64,000 bases of DNA from Porogramme epimiltina (Eukaryota; Basidiomycota; Agaricomycetes; Polyporales; Polyporaceae): the NCBI GenBank assembly GCA_900155495.1, contig FTLJ01000094.1, positions 1-64,000 on the forward strand, read 5' to 3'. Under the pieces are notes generated by a model. It had not been told where the DNA came from. It saw only the letters and a list, made by a program, of their open reading frames with translations, and did no database searches. The position numbers and the translations under genes are program-made. This document shows positions 34,803-45,125 of the stretch, piece after piece (positions within the stretch are counted from its first letter, which is position 1; each line of letters opens with the position of its first letter).

Positions 34803-36920
34803 ATGTCCTTCCTTTCGCGCCGTCGCAACAACCACAACCCATCGTCCCTCCTCGAGCCCGCCCCCGCCAAGTACGCCAGCAGCACCAGCGGTGGCTCCAT
34901 TTACTCTGTCGAGAAGCCTCCCTCGCTCATCCGCAAGCATATCCACTTCCCCTCTTCGTTCAACAAGCTCGCTGCGAAGCTCTCTTCCAAGTCCCACTCC
35001 TCCTCCCTCGCGCACGCGCCTGTGGGCAATGTCGGCAGCCCCCTTGCTTACTGGAGGAGCCGCTCGCCCTCTCCAGCGCCCTCCCTCGACATTCGGATGC
35101 CCGCAGGACTCGGGAGGAGGGCGAGCGAGCTGGGCGAACGGGAGGACTTCCAGGAGGAGCTCGGGCTGGATGCGCATGCACGAAAGCGGAGCGTCAGCCT
35201 CCCCGCCGCCGCGGAGGCCGCACGGTGGCGGGCGGAGAATGTCGAGCCGAAGCAGCCCGCCCTCGCGCGTGTGTCGCCAGAACTACTGTCGTCCGTCTTC
35301 TTTTTCGCCTCCCCTACAGACCTCCTGGCCCTCGCGCAGGTATCCAAGTCGTTCTCCCAAGCCGCGCTGCGAGCCCTGTATGACGACCTCGACCTGCGCA
35401 ACACCGACGACGAACGGGTCGAGCAATGCATTTCGACGCTTGCGTCGCGAAGACCGCTCGCTTCGATGGTGCATTCATTCGCCTGTCGCGACCTCCCACC
35501 CCCCGATGGCGGCTCGACGTCGCTCTCGACCGTCACGTTCGCGATCGCATTCACGAACATGGACCAACTCCACACGCTCACGCTCCCTCACTTCGACCTC
35601 CGCATCCTCTGCCACACGACATTCTCCCTCCGGCACCTCACACTACGCTGTAAAAACATCACACCCGGAGACTATCACGCGCTCTTCTCATGGCTCCCCC
35701 GCCACTCTTCCCTCATCTCCCTCTCCTTACCCCGCCTCTTCCTCCCGTCGCTCCCAGCGCCCCTCCCTACGTTTGCACATACGGGCACCTCGTCCCGCCC
35801 GCATCCCCCCGCCACGCCTGATACCCCCACTGACGACCCCGACGCCCTCCCACCCTTCCCCCCCTGCGTCGCGCCGGGCCTGCGCCGGCTGCGCGCACCC
35901 ATCGCGCTCTGTGTCGCGCTCGTGCCCGGGCGGCCGCTAGAGCACGTCGCGCTCCCGGTCCAGCAGACGCTCTACGACGGGCTGCGCCCGAGTGCGCTCA
36001 TGTCCGCGCTAGCAACCGCGCGCGGGACGCTCCGCTCGCTCGCGCTCGAGCCGGCGTCCGCGAAGATCGACCAACGCACGCTCGAACGTGTCGTCATGTC
36101 TGCCGGCGCGGAGCTCGGCGACTTCGTGGAGGCGCTTGAGGTGCACTGGGTGCTCGACGACGAGGTGCGTTCCCCCCCTCCTTCCCTTCCCTACCCCTCT
36201 CCTCCCCCTTTTCCTTTCTCGGCGCCCTGTCCTGCCCTTCGATATCTGCTGCATCTGCCCCGCATTAGCTTCTATCCCCATCGCGCGCCCTTCGTGGCTT
36301 CCCTTCTTTTCCTCATCTGCCCCTCTCCTGCCCCTTTCTGCTATCCGCCACTTCCCAGGGCGCCCTTCGCGTGAGAGCCCGACGCTGATTATGCGCGCCC
36401 GTGCGGCGATTTCCTTCCCCCCCCTCGACAGATCCTCTACAAGCTCGTCGTCGGCGCGCTCCCCCGCTTCCGCGCGCTGCGCCGCCTCGCGCTCCTCCGC
36501 GACTCGCCGCCGCCGCACCCGACCTCGCCCCTCCTCGAGTTCCCGCTCCCGCCCGCGTCCCCGCCGATCTCGCCCCACCCCGCGAGCAAGCGCGCGTCCA
36601 TCTCCTCGTACTCGTCCGCGTTCCTCTCCGCGCGCGGCCCCGGTGCCCCCGGCTCCGGGGGGAGCGGTGGCGGCGGCGGCGGCGGCGGCGGGAGCGGCAA
36701 CGGGCTCGGGAGCGGGCCGCCGAGCGCACGCTCTGCGGCCGCGGGCACGGCGGACCCGCCGTTCCCCCGCGTGCACGAGCGCGCGCACCTCGCGCTGTGG
36801 AGCAAGACGTGCCCCGCGCTCCGGACGGTGCTCTTCCTCTCGGGCGCGGAGTGGGGCGTGTACCCGAACCCGACCGACGGCGGCCAGCCGCAGTTCGAGT
36901 TCGTGGGCTACACGCAGTAG
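34803..36920 (+). CDS. F-box domain protein
   Basis: Two exons, 34803-36164 and 36432-36920, give 1851 nt and 616 residues. An N-terminal low-complexity Ser-rich region (with IRKHIHFPSSFNKLAAKLSS) precedes a typical basidiomycete F-box: ARVSPELLSSVFFFASPTDL then LALAQVSKSFSQAALRALYD, at about residues 160-200. Leucine-rich repeat-like segments follow (MDQLHTLTLPHFDLRILC, FSLRHLTLRC, LPRHSSLISLSLPRLFLPSL), consistent with a substrate-binding domain of an SCF ubiquitin ligase adaptor. The second exon encodes a poly-Gly tract (positions about 36658-36700) in a Ser/Gly/Pro-rich insert. The single intron is 267 nt, long for this genome, and pyrimidine-rich. The substrate cannot be guessed. Confidence 0.87.
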
Positions 36921-36997
36921 GTTACTAGCGCCACCCCGTCCGCCCGTCGCAGTGCTGTGCTGTGCTGTCGCGCCCCGCGTAGACCGTAGTGTTCTTG

Positions 36998-37185
36998 CGT
37001 CATGACCCCTGATCTCTCCCGCGTTCTCCCTCGCTTTCTGCTCTCGGTCCCCTCACGTCCTATTGGTTCTCGGGTTACGGTACCAGCTCACGGCGCGCGT
37101 GCGCGGCCCTCTGCTCGTGCGCGCGAAAGTATAGTACATAGTGTATCGCGTTTAGCTTAATGTATTCTCGGGTTTCTCGTCACTT
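36998..37185 (+). repeat. Direct repeat copy 1 (F-box 3' flank)
   Basis: About 188 bp just downstream of the F-box stop recurs, diverged, at 37790-37975. Shared blocks include GATCTC-CCCGCG, CTCCCTCGCTTT-TGCTCTCGG, the TAC-GTACCAGCTC block and GCGAAA-TATAGTA. It is probably the 3' UTR of the F-box gene. Confidence 0.7.
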
Positions 37186-37789
37186 TTCACGATCAGTATT
37201 CAGTTTCTGCCTCCACCGTCCTCATTCGTGGCACAATCCCTCAATGATGGTTGTCCTAGTCTAATCATCACCGTTGAAGTATACCCTCAACGCACTAGTA
37301 AGGAAGGTGTTCGCCACGGACTGCCCGAACAACTTGGGCATAGGGTGCACACCGCCCCCGCGCAACGCGTAGTAGTACACGGTTATCGCGCCCAATTTGT
37401 ATCCTTCACTGGGCCGTCGGGGGGCAGCCTGCGAACAATTGCGCAATGTTCGATAGCGACTCCCATTATGCCGTGACGACTCCAAACATCCGAAACACGT
37501 AGCGACTATTAGTTCTAACTTCTCACCTGAGTATGACAACTCTAACTCCCCTTAGCTAGAGCCATCTATTAGTGGTACCGTAGACTATCTGATAGGGCAA
37601 AACATCACAACGCATATAGTGTGCTAATAGATAACATGGGCCAGAAACCAAACCTCCATCCAGATGCCAAAGTACCATGACATCATAGTGCATAAACCAT
37701 CATATATACATAATGCACAAGAAATCGAGGGCCCCGAGGCTATTCGAGACTACGTGATGGTCTACTATAGCTAGTGTTCTTATCTTAGG
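37186..37789. other. Spacer between the two repeat copies
   Basis: The sequence is AT-richer than the flanking copies. No gene or second F-box fragment is visible. Confidence 0.45.
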
Positions 37790-37975
37790 TCATGACCCAT
37801 GATCTCCCGCGATCTCCCTCGCTTTTTGCTCTCGGCCCCCTGTCCTCTCGGTTCTGGGGCTACGATACCAGCTCGGGGCGTGCTGGCGGCGCTCTGCTCA
37901 TGCGGGCGAAAATATAGTATGTAGTATATCGCAGCCAGAAGTTGATGTACTCTCGGATGTCGTTCGTCTCGTTCA
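37790..37975 (+). repeat. Direct repeat copy 2
   Basis: This is the diverged second copy of 36998-37185 in the same orientation. No F-box coding sequence precedes it, so either only the 3' region was duplicated or the coding part of an older gene copy has been lost. Confidence 0.7.
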
Positions 37976-38355
37976 CCATGATTGTCCGAGACCTGATTGC
38001 AAGAGAAAAGGAAAGGTCTTCATCCTCGATCTGAGCTGGAATTGAGTAAACGCCTTCCAGCTGTCTTGCCACGAAAGCGCAGCGCTATCTGACGTATATG
38101 CGCCAGTGTGAACTCTATCTTTGATTTGTCGACTGCGGTGCTGCGCGACAATTTGAACGCCGCACGGACCTCAAGACGCTCACTTTCTCTCATCCGCGTC
38201 CACCGGACTCTGGAGTCTATCCGGACGCGCGCCACGGGTCTCGCGCTCCGTTGCATTGAATACGGATGGGCCTGAAGGAAGATGCTGAATTGAGATTTAG
38301 AGTGAGAGAAGCAAGAACTGGATCTCCGTCGCGATCACGTGCGCGACGCGTCGCG

Positions 38356-38907
38356 TCATTTATTTTTCTGCTGGCTGGAACATTGGCAATTGGAGCTCGG
38401 CGCTTGAGAGTCAAGGGTACCTGACTCGTTTTGTACAGTGTCAGAATCGCACTTACGTGAGTCTGTGCTAGGACGCTCAGAGTCTCGTGCTATGATTATG
38501 ATAGATATGGGTACCGTCTCAGTCGACGATGCGGCTGCTAATGCGCACACATGACGGCCGCGATGAATGCGTAACGCGTTAGCGATGCTTCTAACTTCTG
38601 AGACATGCCGGGGCGGAATGTCGTCGGGGGCAAGTGCGTGACGTAGGGCAGCGCGAGTGCCGCTGCTATCGATGAGAATGGCGTTTGGTAGGCGCCGCCA
38701 ACGGTCTGTGACATACACGCATGTCGGGCCGTCGAGTCTCGACGGGTCAAGCCCCTGGTGCTGGACTTCCCTACGCGATGATGCCCAACCCACGCTGATG
38801 ACGTTTTCCCCAGATGTTTGTGCGTACGCGCCCGTCGCGGCCGACGATGGCCCCCAAGCCTGCCTCATGCTCTCCGCGGCCTGTATCGATTCGTCGCCCG
38901 CGCGCAT
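38356..38907 (-). CDS. Hypothetical protein, divergent from peroxiredoxin
   Basis: A single uninterrupted frame of 183 codons opens at ATG 38907, 292 bp from the divergent peroxiredoxin start. It contains SRLDGPTCVYVTDRWRRLPN, ILIDSSGTRAALRHALAPDD and a hydrophilic Ser/Gln-rich tail. Its mixed composition looks more like protein than its antisense frames, and an Ile run (VPISIIIIARD) is present. I do not recognise a family and see no intron. It could be a real small gene or a chance frame in GC-rich promoter DNA. Confidence 0.4.
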   Translation of the reverse strand: MRAGDESIQAAESMRQAWGPSSAATGAYAQTSGENVISVGWASSRREVQHQGLDPSRLDGPTCVYVTDRWRRLPNAILIDSSGTRAALRHALAPDDIPPRHVSEVRSIANALRIHRGRHVCALAAASSTETVPISIIIIARDSERPSTDSRKCDSDTVQNESGTLDSQAPSSNCQCSSQQKNK

Positions 38908-39199
38908 CGTCCGATTTTCTGTTCTCTTTTGCAGCCGCAGAACATTCGGCCGCGTTCGGGGGACTGGGGTGCGGGGCCGGCAAGGTCGTCGCTGACGGTA
39001 TCAGAGCCGGCGCGGGTCACGTTCGGACGCGTCGTAAGCAGCGCACGTGCGGGGCGGCCAAACAGGCGCAAAGAACGCGAGAGCTGATACAAATATTGGG
39101 CGCGGCGGCGCGATCGGGGCCCAGACGATTTTGCCTCAGCTTGTCGACTTATCTCGCCCCTCGCCGACGTGTCTTTCCCGCTCTCCAACTTTAACAACC

Positions 39200-40126
39200 A
39201 TGGTCGCCATCGTCCAGAAGCCCGCCCCTACCTTCAAGGCTGAGGCCGTCGTTGACGGTCTTTTCCAGGACATCTCTCTCTCCGATTATCTCGGCCAGTG
39301 GTGCGTAGTAGCTTAATTCATCTCTTGACTTCCCGTGGCTCACAGCAAGTTGTCCGTCTGAAGGGTTGTCCTCTTCTTCTACCCCATGTACGTGTCCATC
39401 GAATTGCTTAACGTATCCGCATGTACTCACCTTTGTGCCACAGGGACTTCACCTTCGTCTGCCCCACGGAGATTCTTGCCTTTAACGATGCTCTCCCCGC
39501 CTTCCAGGCGATCAACACTGCCGTCATTGGTACGTGGCACACTCTCTTTGTACCCGGTCCTTCCCGCTCATGCCACTTGCTCCGCCCGGCCAGGTGTCTC
39601 CACCGACTCCAAGTTCTCCCACTTCGCCTGGGCCAGCTCCCCCCGCAAGCAGGGCGGCCTCGGCCCTGATCTCAAGCTCCCCCTCGTCGCGGACCGCAAC
39701 ATGTCCATCTCCCGCGACTACAACGTCTTGATCGAGGAGGAGGGTATTGCTCTCCGTGGCCTCTTCATCATCGACCCCAAGGGCACCCTCAGGTACGTGT
39801 AACCCGGTCGCATCCTTACAGCGTGTGACCTAACCCGTATTCTCGTTTGTAGGCAGATCACCGTCAACGACCTCCCCGTCGGCCGCTCCGTCGAGGAGAC
39901 CATCCGTCTCGTCAAGGCCTTCCAGTTCACTGTATGTGGTGCTCCTGTTGACTACATTGCCGCATGTCTAACTAGTGCTTCTCTTTAGGACGAGCACGGC
40001 GAGGTCTGCCCCGCCAACTGGAGCGAGGGCAGCAAGACGATGAAGGCGGACCCCAAGGGCTCGCTGGAGTACTTTTCGAGCGTTGAGAACGGGAATGTGA
40101 GCAAGAAGCGTGCCCGCGTTGACTGA
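39200..40126 (+). CDS. Typical 2-Cys peroxiredoxin (thioredoxin peroxidase, Tsa1/PRDX type)
   Basis: Six exons: 39200-39300, 39364-39387, 39444-39529, 39594-39792, 39853-39931, 39989-40126; 627 nt, 208 residues. Exon 2 is only 24 nt. The peroxidatic cysteine is Cys48 in [13 protein letters not shown], and the resolving cysteine is Cys170 in GEVCPANW, so it is a dimeric typical 2-Cys enzyme. Other family marks are [46 protein letters not shown] and [20 protein letters not shown]. It reduces hydrogen peroxide and alkyl hydroperoxides with thioredoxin, probably in the cytosol since no targeting peptide is present. The tail beyond the resolving cysteine contains YFSSVEN, and the C-terminus ends KKRARVD. 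The gene is intact. Confidence 0.98.
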
Positions 40127-40711
40127 TTCCCCATTCTGCGATTCTGATCAACCCTCCCCCCCATTCGCCTACTCACCACGCATATGTGCGACGAGCAGGC
40201 CCACTAAATGGCCCGCCGGGAGGGTCTGATCTTTCGCCGAGCGTGTTCCCCCCACCCCCCACTCTGTCTCGCTGTCAGATCGTGCCCCTCCTCCCTCTGA
40301 TCTCACGTGTCCCCCCTGCGGTTTGGTTGTGCTACGATACCTCGAACCCCCCCGGTAGATCATAGAGAGTGTTTAGATAGATAGACTAGATGGGAGACGC
40401 TTGGCGTGTCGCGCTGTAGTATAGCTTTGTTGTAGAATAATTCTCTACTTACAGCTCGGTAGTAGGTGGCGCAGGAGTCGGGGTAGATGATGCGCAGGAG
40501 GTGCTTATCTAGAAGTTGCATATATCATCCCCATTCGTTGGTGCTCAACCCTTGTGTGCTCCCGTCCTGCAACCATGTCCGTCTAGTGCGACGACTCCAT
40601 CGATCGTGTCCACTTTTTTATCTCCTCAGAGGTCCTGTCCTCGCAGCCAAGTAGGCTCAAATCGGCGCGCAGACGGCACAGTCTTTTTCAGATAAGATAC
40701 ACGAATTTTCA
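40127..40711. other. Intergenic region between convergent peroxiredoxin and TRM112
   Basis: This holds the two 3' UTRs, with C-rich tracts near 40150 and 40250 and a GATAGATAGA run near 40375. No coding signal is seen. Confidence 0.5.
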
Positions 40712-41427
40712 TTAGCCGATCTCGTGTTCGGCGAGGAGCTATGCATACAAAATCAATGGTCGGCACCCCGTCCATTCACCTACAGAGAGGGTCGGAGAGG
40801 ATAGGGCACGCACCATGTTCGGGATCCCGTTTGAGATCGGGTAGACGTGACTGCAGTTCGGGCAGACCATAGCGCCCTCCTCGACGTGCACCTGCTAGGC
40901 CGCGCGCACGAAGAAAAAGTTTTGGAAAGGGGAGAGCCGGGGTGGGAGGGAAGCGGGTGGTGCGATGAGGTGAGCACAAGGGGGTGGGAGGGTGCGCGAG
41001 ACGTACCTCGAGCAAGACATGATGCAGCTTCTGGAGGAACTCGTCGTCGAGCATCTCCGGCTGCTCCGCGGGGAGGGAGGTGTCCCCGAGCTGCGCGGGA
41101 CATACCACCGGCGCGGCGATCAAGCGCGGATTGGTTGAGCGTGCCCGCGATGGCGCGCGAAAACGGGATAGAAGAAGAGCAAGACAAAACAGATGGCGAT
41201 CAGCAACGGGTCGCGCGGGAGAGGGGGCGGGGGCGGGGGCGCACCTGGCGCGCGGCGTCGACGAGCGCGGGCCACTCGAGGCGGGGGAGGAAGCCGCGGA
41301 GGAAGTCGGCGTTGAACTCGGCGTCGCGCAGCTCGACGGAGACGTCCTGGAAGCGGAGGGGAAAGTTGTTGGACGTGCAGCCTTTTGCGTGGCACGCGAG
41401 GAGGTTGTGCGTTATGAGGCGGACCAT
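40712..41427 (-). CDS. TRM112: TRM112, methyltransferase activator subunit
   Basis: Four exons (minus): 41427-41245, 41090-41007, 40891-40814, 40738-40712; 372 nt, 123 residues, as expected (about 125). It starts MVRLITHNLLACHAKGC, then FPLRFQDVSVELRDAEFNAD and FLPRLEWPALVDAARQ. The middle exon gives MLDDEFLQKLHHVLLE, and the end is VHVEEGAMVCPNCSHVYPIS, NGIPNM and LLAEHEIG. The two cysteine pairs (CHAKGC and CPNC) form the zinc site known in yeast Trm112. It activates several methyltransferases acting on tRNA, rRNA and the translation factor eRF1. The last exon is only 27 nt; it was chosen because LLAEHE is the conserved family ending, whereas the nearer acceptor gives an unrelated tail. Confidence 0.95.
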
Positions 41428-41555
41428 GGTCGTTGAGGAGGATGAGAGGAGGGCTCGTTCTTTATTGAAAGCGATTCAATGCAAGGACCTATGGGCGTAG
41501 ATTTCTTGCCAATTTTGGTATTGTTATACAACTTACTCAAATTCGAATGAATACA

Positions 41556-41627
41556 TCCGATATGGTGTAGTGGCTAACATTATCGCCTCTCACGCGATAG
41601 CCCGGGGTTCGATTCCCCGTGTCGGAA
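41556..41627 (+). tRNA. tRNA-Glu (anticodon CTC), second identical copy
   Basis: The sequence is the same as the reverse complement of 27549-27620, including acceptor stem, anticodon CTC and T arm. A T6 run at about 41631 is a likely RNA polymerase III terminator. It sits 128 bp from the TRM112 start, in divergent orientation, and heads the promoter block of DUF6534 copy B. Confidence 0.95.
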
Positions 41628-42401
41628 AGTTTTTTGAAATATCAGAACGATGTTGTGCCTGGTCGGAACAGCGCTTTTGTCAAGTTCAACAACTCAGCCC
41701 TCACAGCATCATTGCCCTTCATCCCTATATCTCGTGGCGTACTGTTCAACATTCTTGTTTTCTCATTAGGTACGCCGCGCCAGTCTCTTTTCTGGAACCA
41801 TAGCTTCTGAACGGAGGACAGACCGTCAAAAAAGCAAGCTGACCATGCTACTCTGCTGGCCTCTACACCCACGACCTAACGAGATCCGATCGCAGGCATC
41901 TCAAAATCCCCCATGTATCTCAGTCGCTACTTCCTCCAAACGGAGCCGTGTGTTACCGAGCAGGTGACAGTACCGCCCTCGTCTTTCGATTCTATACTTG
42001 CTTTCTAATCTTAGTCTCAAGCACAGAGTACCTTGTTTTCGCATTATAGTGGTCTCATCTGATGCTCCGCCCACTAAATAGGGCACTCACTTGACCCCGC
42101 CAAGGAGGATCTGCTCGCTGAGCATGATATTGAACTCACCTGAAACGGTGCCCAGCTCCGCCGCATCCATGTTTGCTACTTTCGCGTGGTGATAATCTTG
42201 CCGCCGACGATGACACTACATGGACGTTCTTATGCGCACGCCCCACGGTGCGCCGGTCCAGGCGGTGGCCGTGTTAGCACCATGTGCATTTCATCGACAC
42301 CGGGTCCTCTAGGGGCAACACAAGGATCGGAAGGGTCCTTATAAAGTCACCCATGCAGCATACCTGATCACCCCCAAGACGCAAGTACCATACTTTCTGC
42401 A
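41628..42401 (+). promoter_or_regulatory. Promoter block of DUF6534 copy B
   Basis: This is homologous to the blocks before copies A, C, D and E. TATAAA lies at 42340-42345, 57 bp before the ATG. Confidence 0.6.
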
Positions 42402-44653
42402 ATGTCCTCAGTTTCGTTAAACCCTCTTCCCGAAGGCAGTCCCTTCCCTTTCGCTATACCGTCCCTTGATGACACTTTTGGCGCCATCCTCATCGCTACA
42501 TCCATCGGTCTTGTGTACGTTCTTCGATGCTTGCCTTCTTTCAAGCGGCAACTTGGCTGACTTTCTCTGTCCAGGCAATATGGCTGTATCATTCACCAAG
42601 CATTCAACTACTTTCGCACTTATCCCAAAGAAAGGTGGCCGTTGAAGACTTTGGTGAGGACTCTGTGCTAGGTCTCAGAGCTCTGTCAGTGATACCTTTG
42701 ACTCTAGGTCGTGTGCATTCTGTGAGCGCTCCGTTTAGCCCCTAGCTCGAGCCTACCGGCGATTGCCTAACTCGTGTGGGGCTGGTGTCGGCAGGTTGTT
42801 AGAAACGCTGCTCAGCATTCTCACCATACATGCATGGTAAAATCAAGCTCAAAAGATGCCCCGCTACTCCAACATACATAACACACTCAACAGCTACTTC
42901 TATTTGGTGACAAACTTCGCAAAACCTGTCCATCTTACTGCGAGCATATGGTAAGCCCTAGTAATGGACTACTTGAGGGGATACTCATGTGGTACGCGCT
43001 AGGTCTGTCAACGTAAGGAATTTACGTTCTCTCCACGCTGCCCGGGTTCTTGATCAAGTTGGCGTACTGGTAGCTCCTCGGGGCCTCTGCAGTGAGTCCT
43101 CCTTGTCATCCACCTTCCAGGATTTTTAGGCTGACCTACACGCCCTGCACCCGCGATAGGGATTTGTCGTCTTCCTTTCGCAACTGTAAGCCCTTTCGCG
43201 ACGTTTTCTACTCCGAGTTCGTTAAAGCATGTCGCAGATTTTTCCTGCACAGGGTCTACATGTGTACGAGAGACGTCTTTCACCGTGCCTGCAATGGCTC
43301 ATCCTCCACTCAGTTGGCCGCAAGCACAGGGCACTAGCCGCTTTGTCCGTACGTCTGGATATTTTGGTGGCGGTGATGAGTGGAGACTATTTGACCGCCG
43401 TTGTTCATTAGGGATTGTTCCTTCTCGCCCAACTAGGTACGTTTGCGTGACTTGATCATATCATGAATGGTATTTCAACTCAATTCACCTCGCGACACAG
43501 CATTAACTTTCAGTAGGCTGCTTCTTGATGGTCACTATGATAGACAATCCTTACTGAAGCTACCTTTTACCAACTAGTGGTGACAATTATAACGTGAGTT
43601 CGAATTGTCCAAAATCAATGTCAAGTCACACACTGACCCTCTTATACCGCCAGGTTCCTCCGCAGAAGCAACTTCAAGTTGGGGGAAATCGATGTAAGTT
43701 TGGTTCATCCCCTACTGAAAACAGTACCGGTTCTCATATACTTAGCTCCGGTGGTTTAACTCTGCTGGGGTTGGTTCTGCGGCAGTAGCCGACACCCTCC
43801 TCATGGTTACGCTCGTTGTTTCTCTTCATCGCAGCCGCACTGGGGTACAACAGTACGAATATCTATATAAACCCGTGTTCGTTGTCTGACGTGGGCATGG
43901 GCAGCTCGGACTCGGTTCTCGACATTCTGATCCTCTACTCGATCAACACTGGTGAGATTCTAGGTCTCATGATGAATGGTTGGTGCCATGTTGACTATGA
44001 GGACATAGGACTTCTTACGGGGTGCACATTCTATTAATTGATCCTTGGGGGTAGAATCTGACTACAAATATACCACCACAGCATTTTCAATATTGTATCG
44101 TTCATATTTGTGAGCTTATCCCACCCGACGCGCCCTTCTTAGTGTGTACGCTTGACTAACAGACCCCCCAGGCCATCGTAATGCCCGGAAATCTGGTCTA
44201 CGTCGCAATCGATATTGTCACTACGAAGCGTGCGTCCTTACATTGTTGGTGCATGCATTCCTTACGCGCTGATACCATTTTCTCCTCGAAGTCTACGCAA
44301 TATCCCTGCTCGCGGCGTAAGTCGAAGCTGTCTTGGACTTGCGCATTAAACCTGGTCGCTCACTTGCACCGGTCCTTATTAGCCTGAATTCTCGCGAGTC
44401 TCTGGGGAGGCGCGCACGGGGACTAGTCCTCTCGACGTCAACGGTTATGAACACGCCACGTTCGCGGCGCCCCGTGGGTGGCGAAGAGCTCACGGTGAGA
44501 GCTTAGAAGCCTTCTCGCCTCTCCTCCTAATCCAAACCTACGCAGGGCTCCATGCACCGACTCGAGGTTCGGGTGACCAAGGAGCGCGTCTCGGACCGGG
44601 ACGGGGCCTCTGATATCGGTGTGAAAGAAGCTCCCGAGATGGGGGATGTCTGA
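42402..44653 (+). CDS. DUF6534 membrane protein, copy B
   Basis: Twenty-two exons: 42402-42514, 42575-42653, 42708-42721, 42795-42836, 42894-42950, 43003-43012, 43074-43091, 43160-43185, 43238-43263, 43314-43348, 43412-43436, 43501-43530, 43578-43593, 43654-43693, 43746-43852, 43905-43951, 44009-44021, 44082-44109, 44172-44229, 44292-44316, 44383-44494, 44546-44653. They total 1029 nt (342 residues) with every phase consistent. Family marks are SLDDTFGAILIATS, YGCIIHQAFNYFRTYPKERW, YFYLVTNFAKPV, FLSQLFFLHRVYM, WFNSAGVGSAAVADTLL, HRSRTGVQHSDSVLDILILY, SINTGLLTGIFNIV, GNLVYVAIDIVTTK, YAISLLAALNSRESLG. This is the DUF6534 pattern of about seven helices. The family is widespread in Basidiomycota and its function is unknown to me. 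Microexons of 10, 13, 14, 16 and 18 nt are placed by family alignment. Confidence 0.88.
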
Positions 44654-45125
44654 AGTATACGCAGAGATGGGCTGCGCTGAGTGATCATTTCTCGATGTAG
44701 CCAATTGTTTCTCCCAAGCATATACACTCTCTTGTCAACCCGCGAGGCTTCGGGCTGATCTCCTGCTATCGCATTCAATCACATCCCGCTGGTGATGCCG
44801 TAGGAGCGCCACGGCGGACAGGAAGCGGGGTAGAGGCGCGAGTACCGCATCACAGACCAGGTTGGCTCGTACGATGGAGACGACATGATTTCAACTTAGT
44901 CTCAAATTATAAACCTCCTGACGTAGGTGTATCCTCGTTGAAGCCCTTCAAATTGTAACAACGCGTGAAGTAAGAAAAGCCGCGCGCGCGCCGTGGGAAC
45001 ACTTGTGCAGAGTGGACAGGCCGACCCACGTGCAGATGCCTCCACTCGTCCAGTCCTTCCCGCCTCGTCCTTCCCGCCTCGTCCTCCGCCTTCCTCCACC
45101 GCCGGGGCGTTGTCGCTCACGCAGC
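44654..45125. other. Conserved 3' flank of copy B, then unique DNA
   Basis: The first 150 bp or so resembles the DNA after copies C and D (shared TGTAGCCAATTGTTTCTC, CGCGAGGCTTC, CATTCAATCACATCCCGCTG), so the duplicated unit includes 3' flank. The remainder shows no gene. Confidence 0.55.

Larger units (their letters stand above)
41556..44510 (+). repeat. Arm B of an inverted segmental duplication (partner 24725-27620)
   Basis: This contains, in order, tRNA-Glu(CTC), the shared promoter block, and DUF6534 copy B up to its last intron. It is inverted relative to arm A, with about 14 kb between the arms. The left breakpoint coincides with the tRNA 5' end and the right one with the last intron of the DUF6534 gene. 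Confidence 0.75.

Noticed and set aside
34257..35177. A 306-residue minus-strand frame antisense to the F-box gene
   Set aside because: It overlaps the real F-box exon on the opposite strand and is Gly/Arg/Glu-rich with no recognisable motif.
36009..36788. An Arg/Ala-rich 259-residue minus-strand frame
   Set aside because: It is an antisense shadow of the GC-rich F-box second exon and the intron before it.
43130..43330. Reading the DUF6534 exon block straight through as a secreted cysteine-rich peptide frame
   Set aside because: The frame crosses introns that are conserved in all five copies. The spliced version fits the membrane family.
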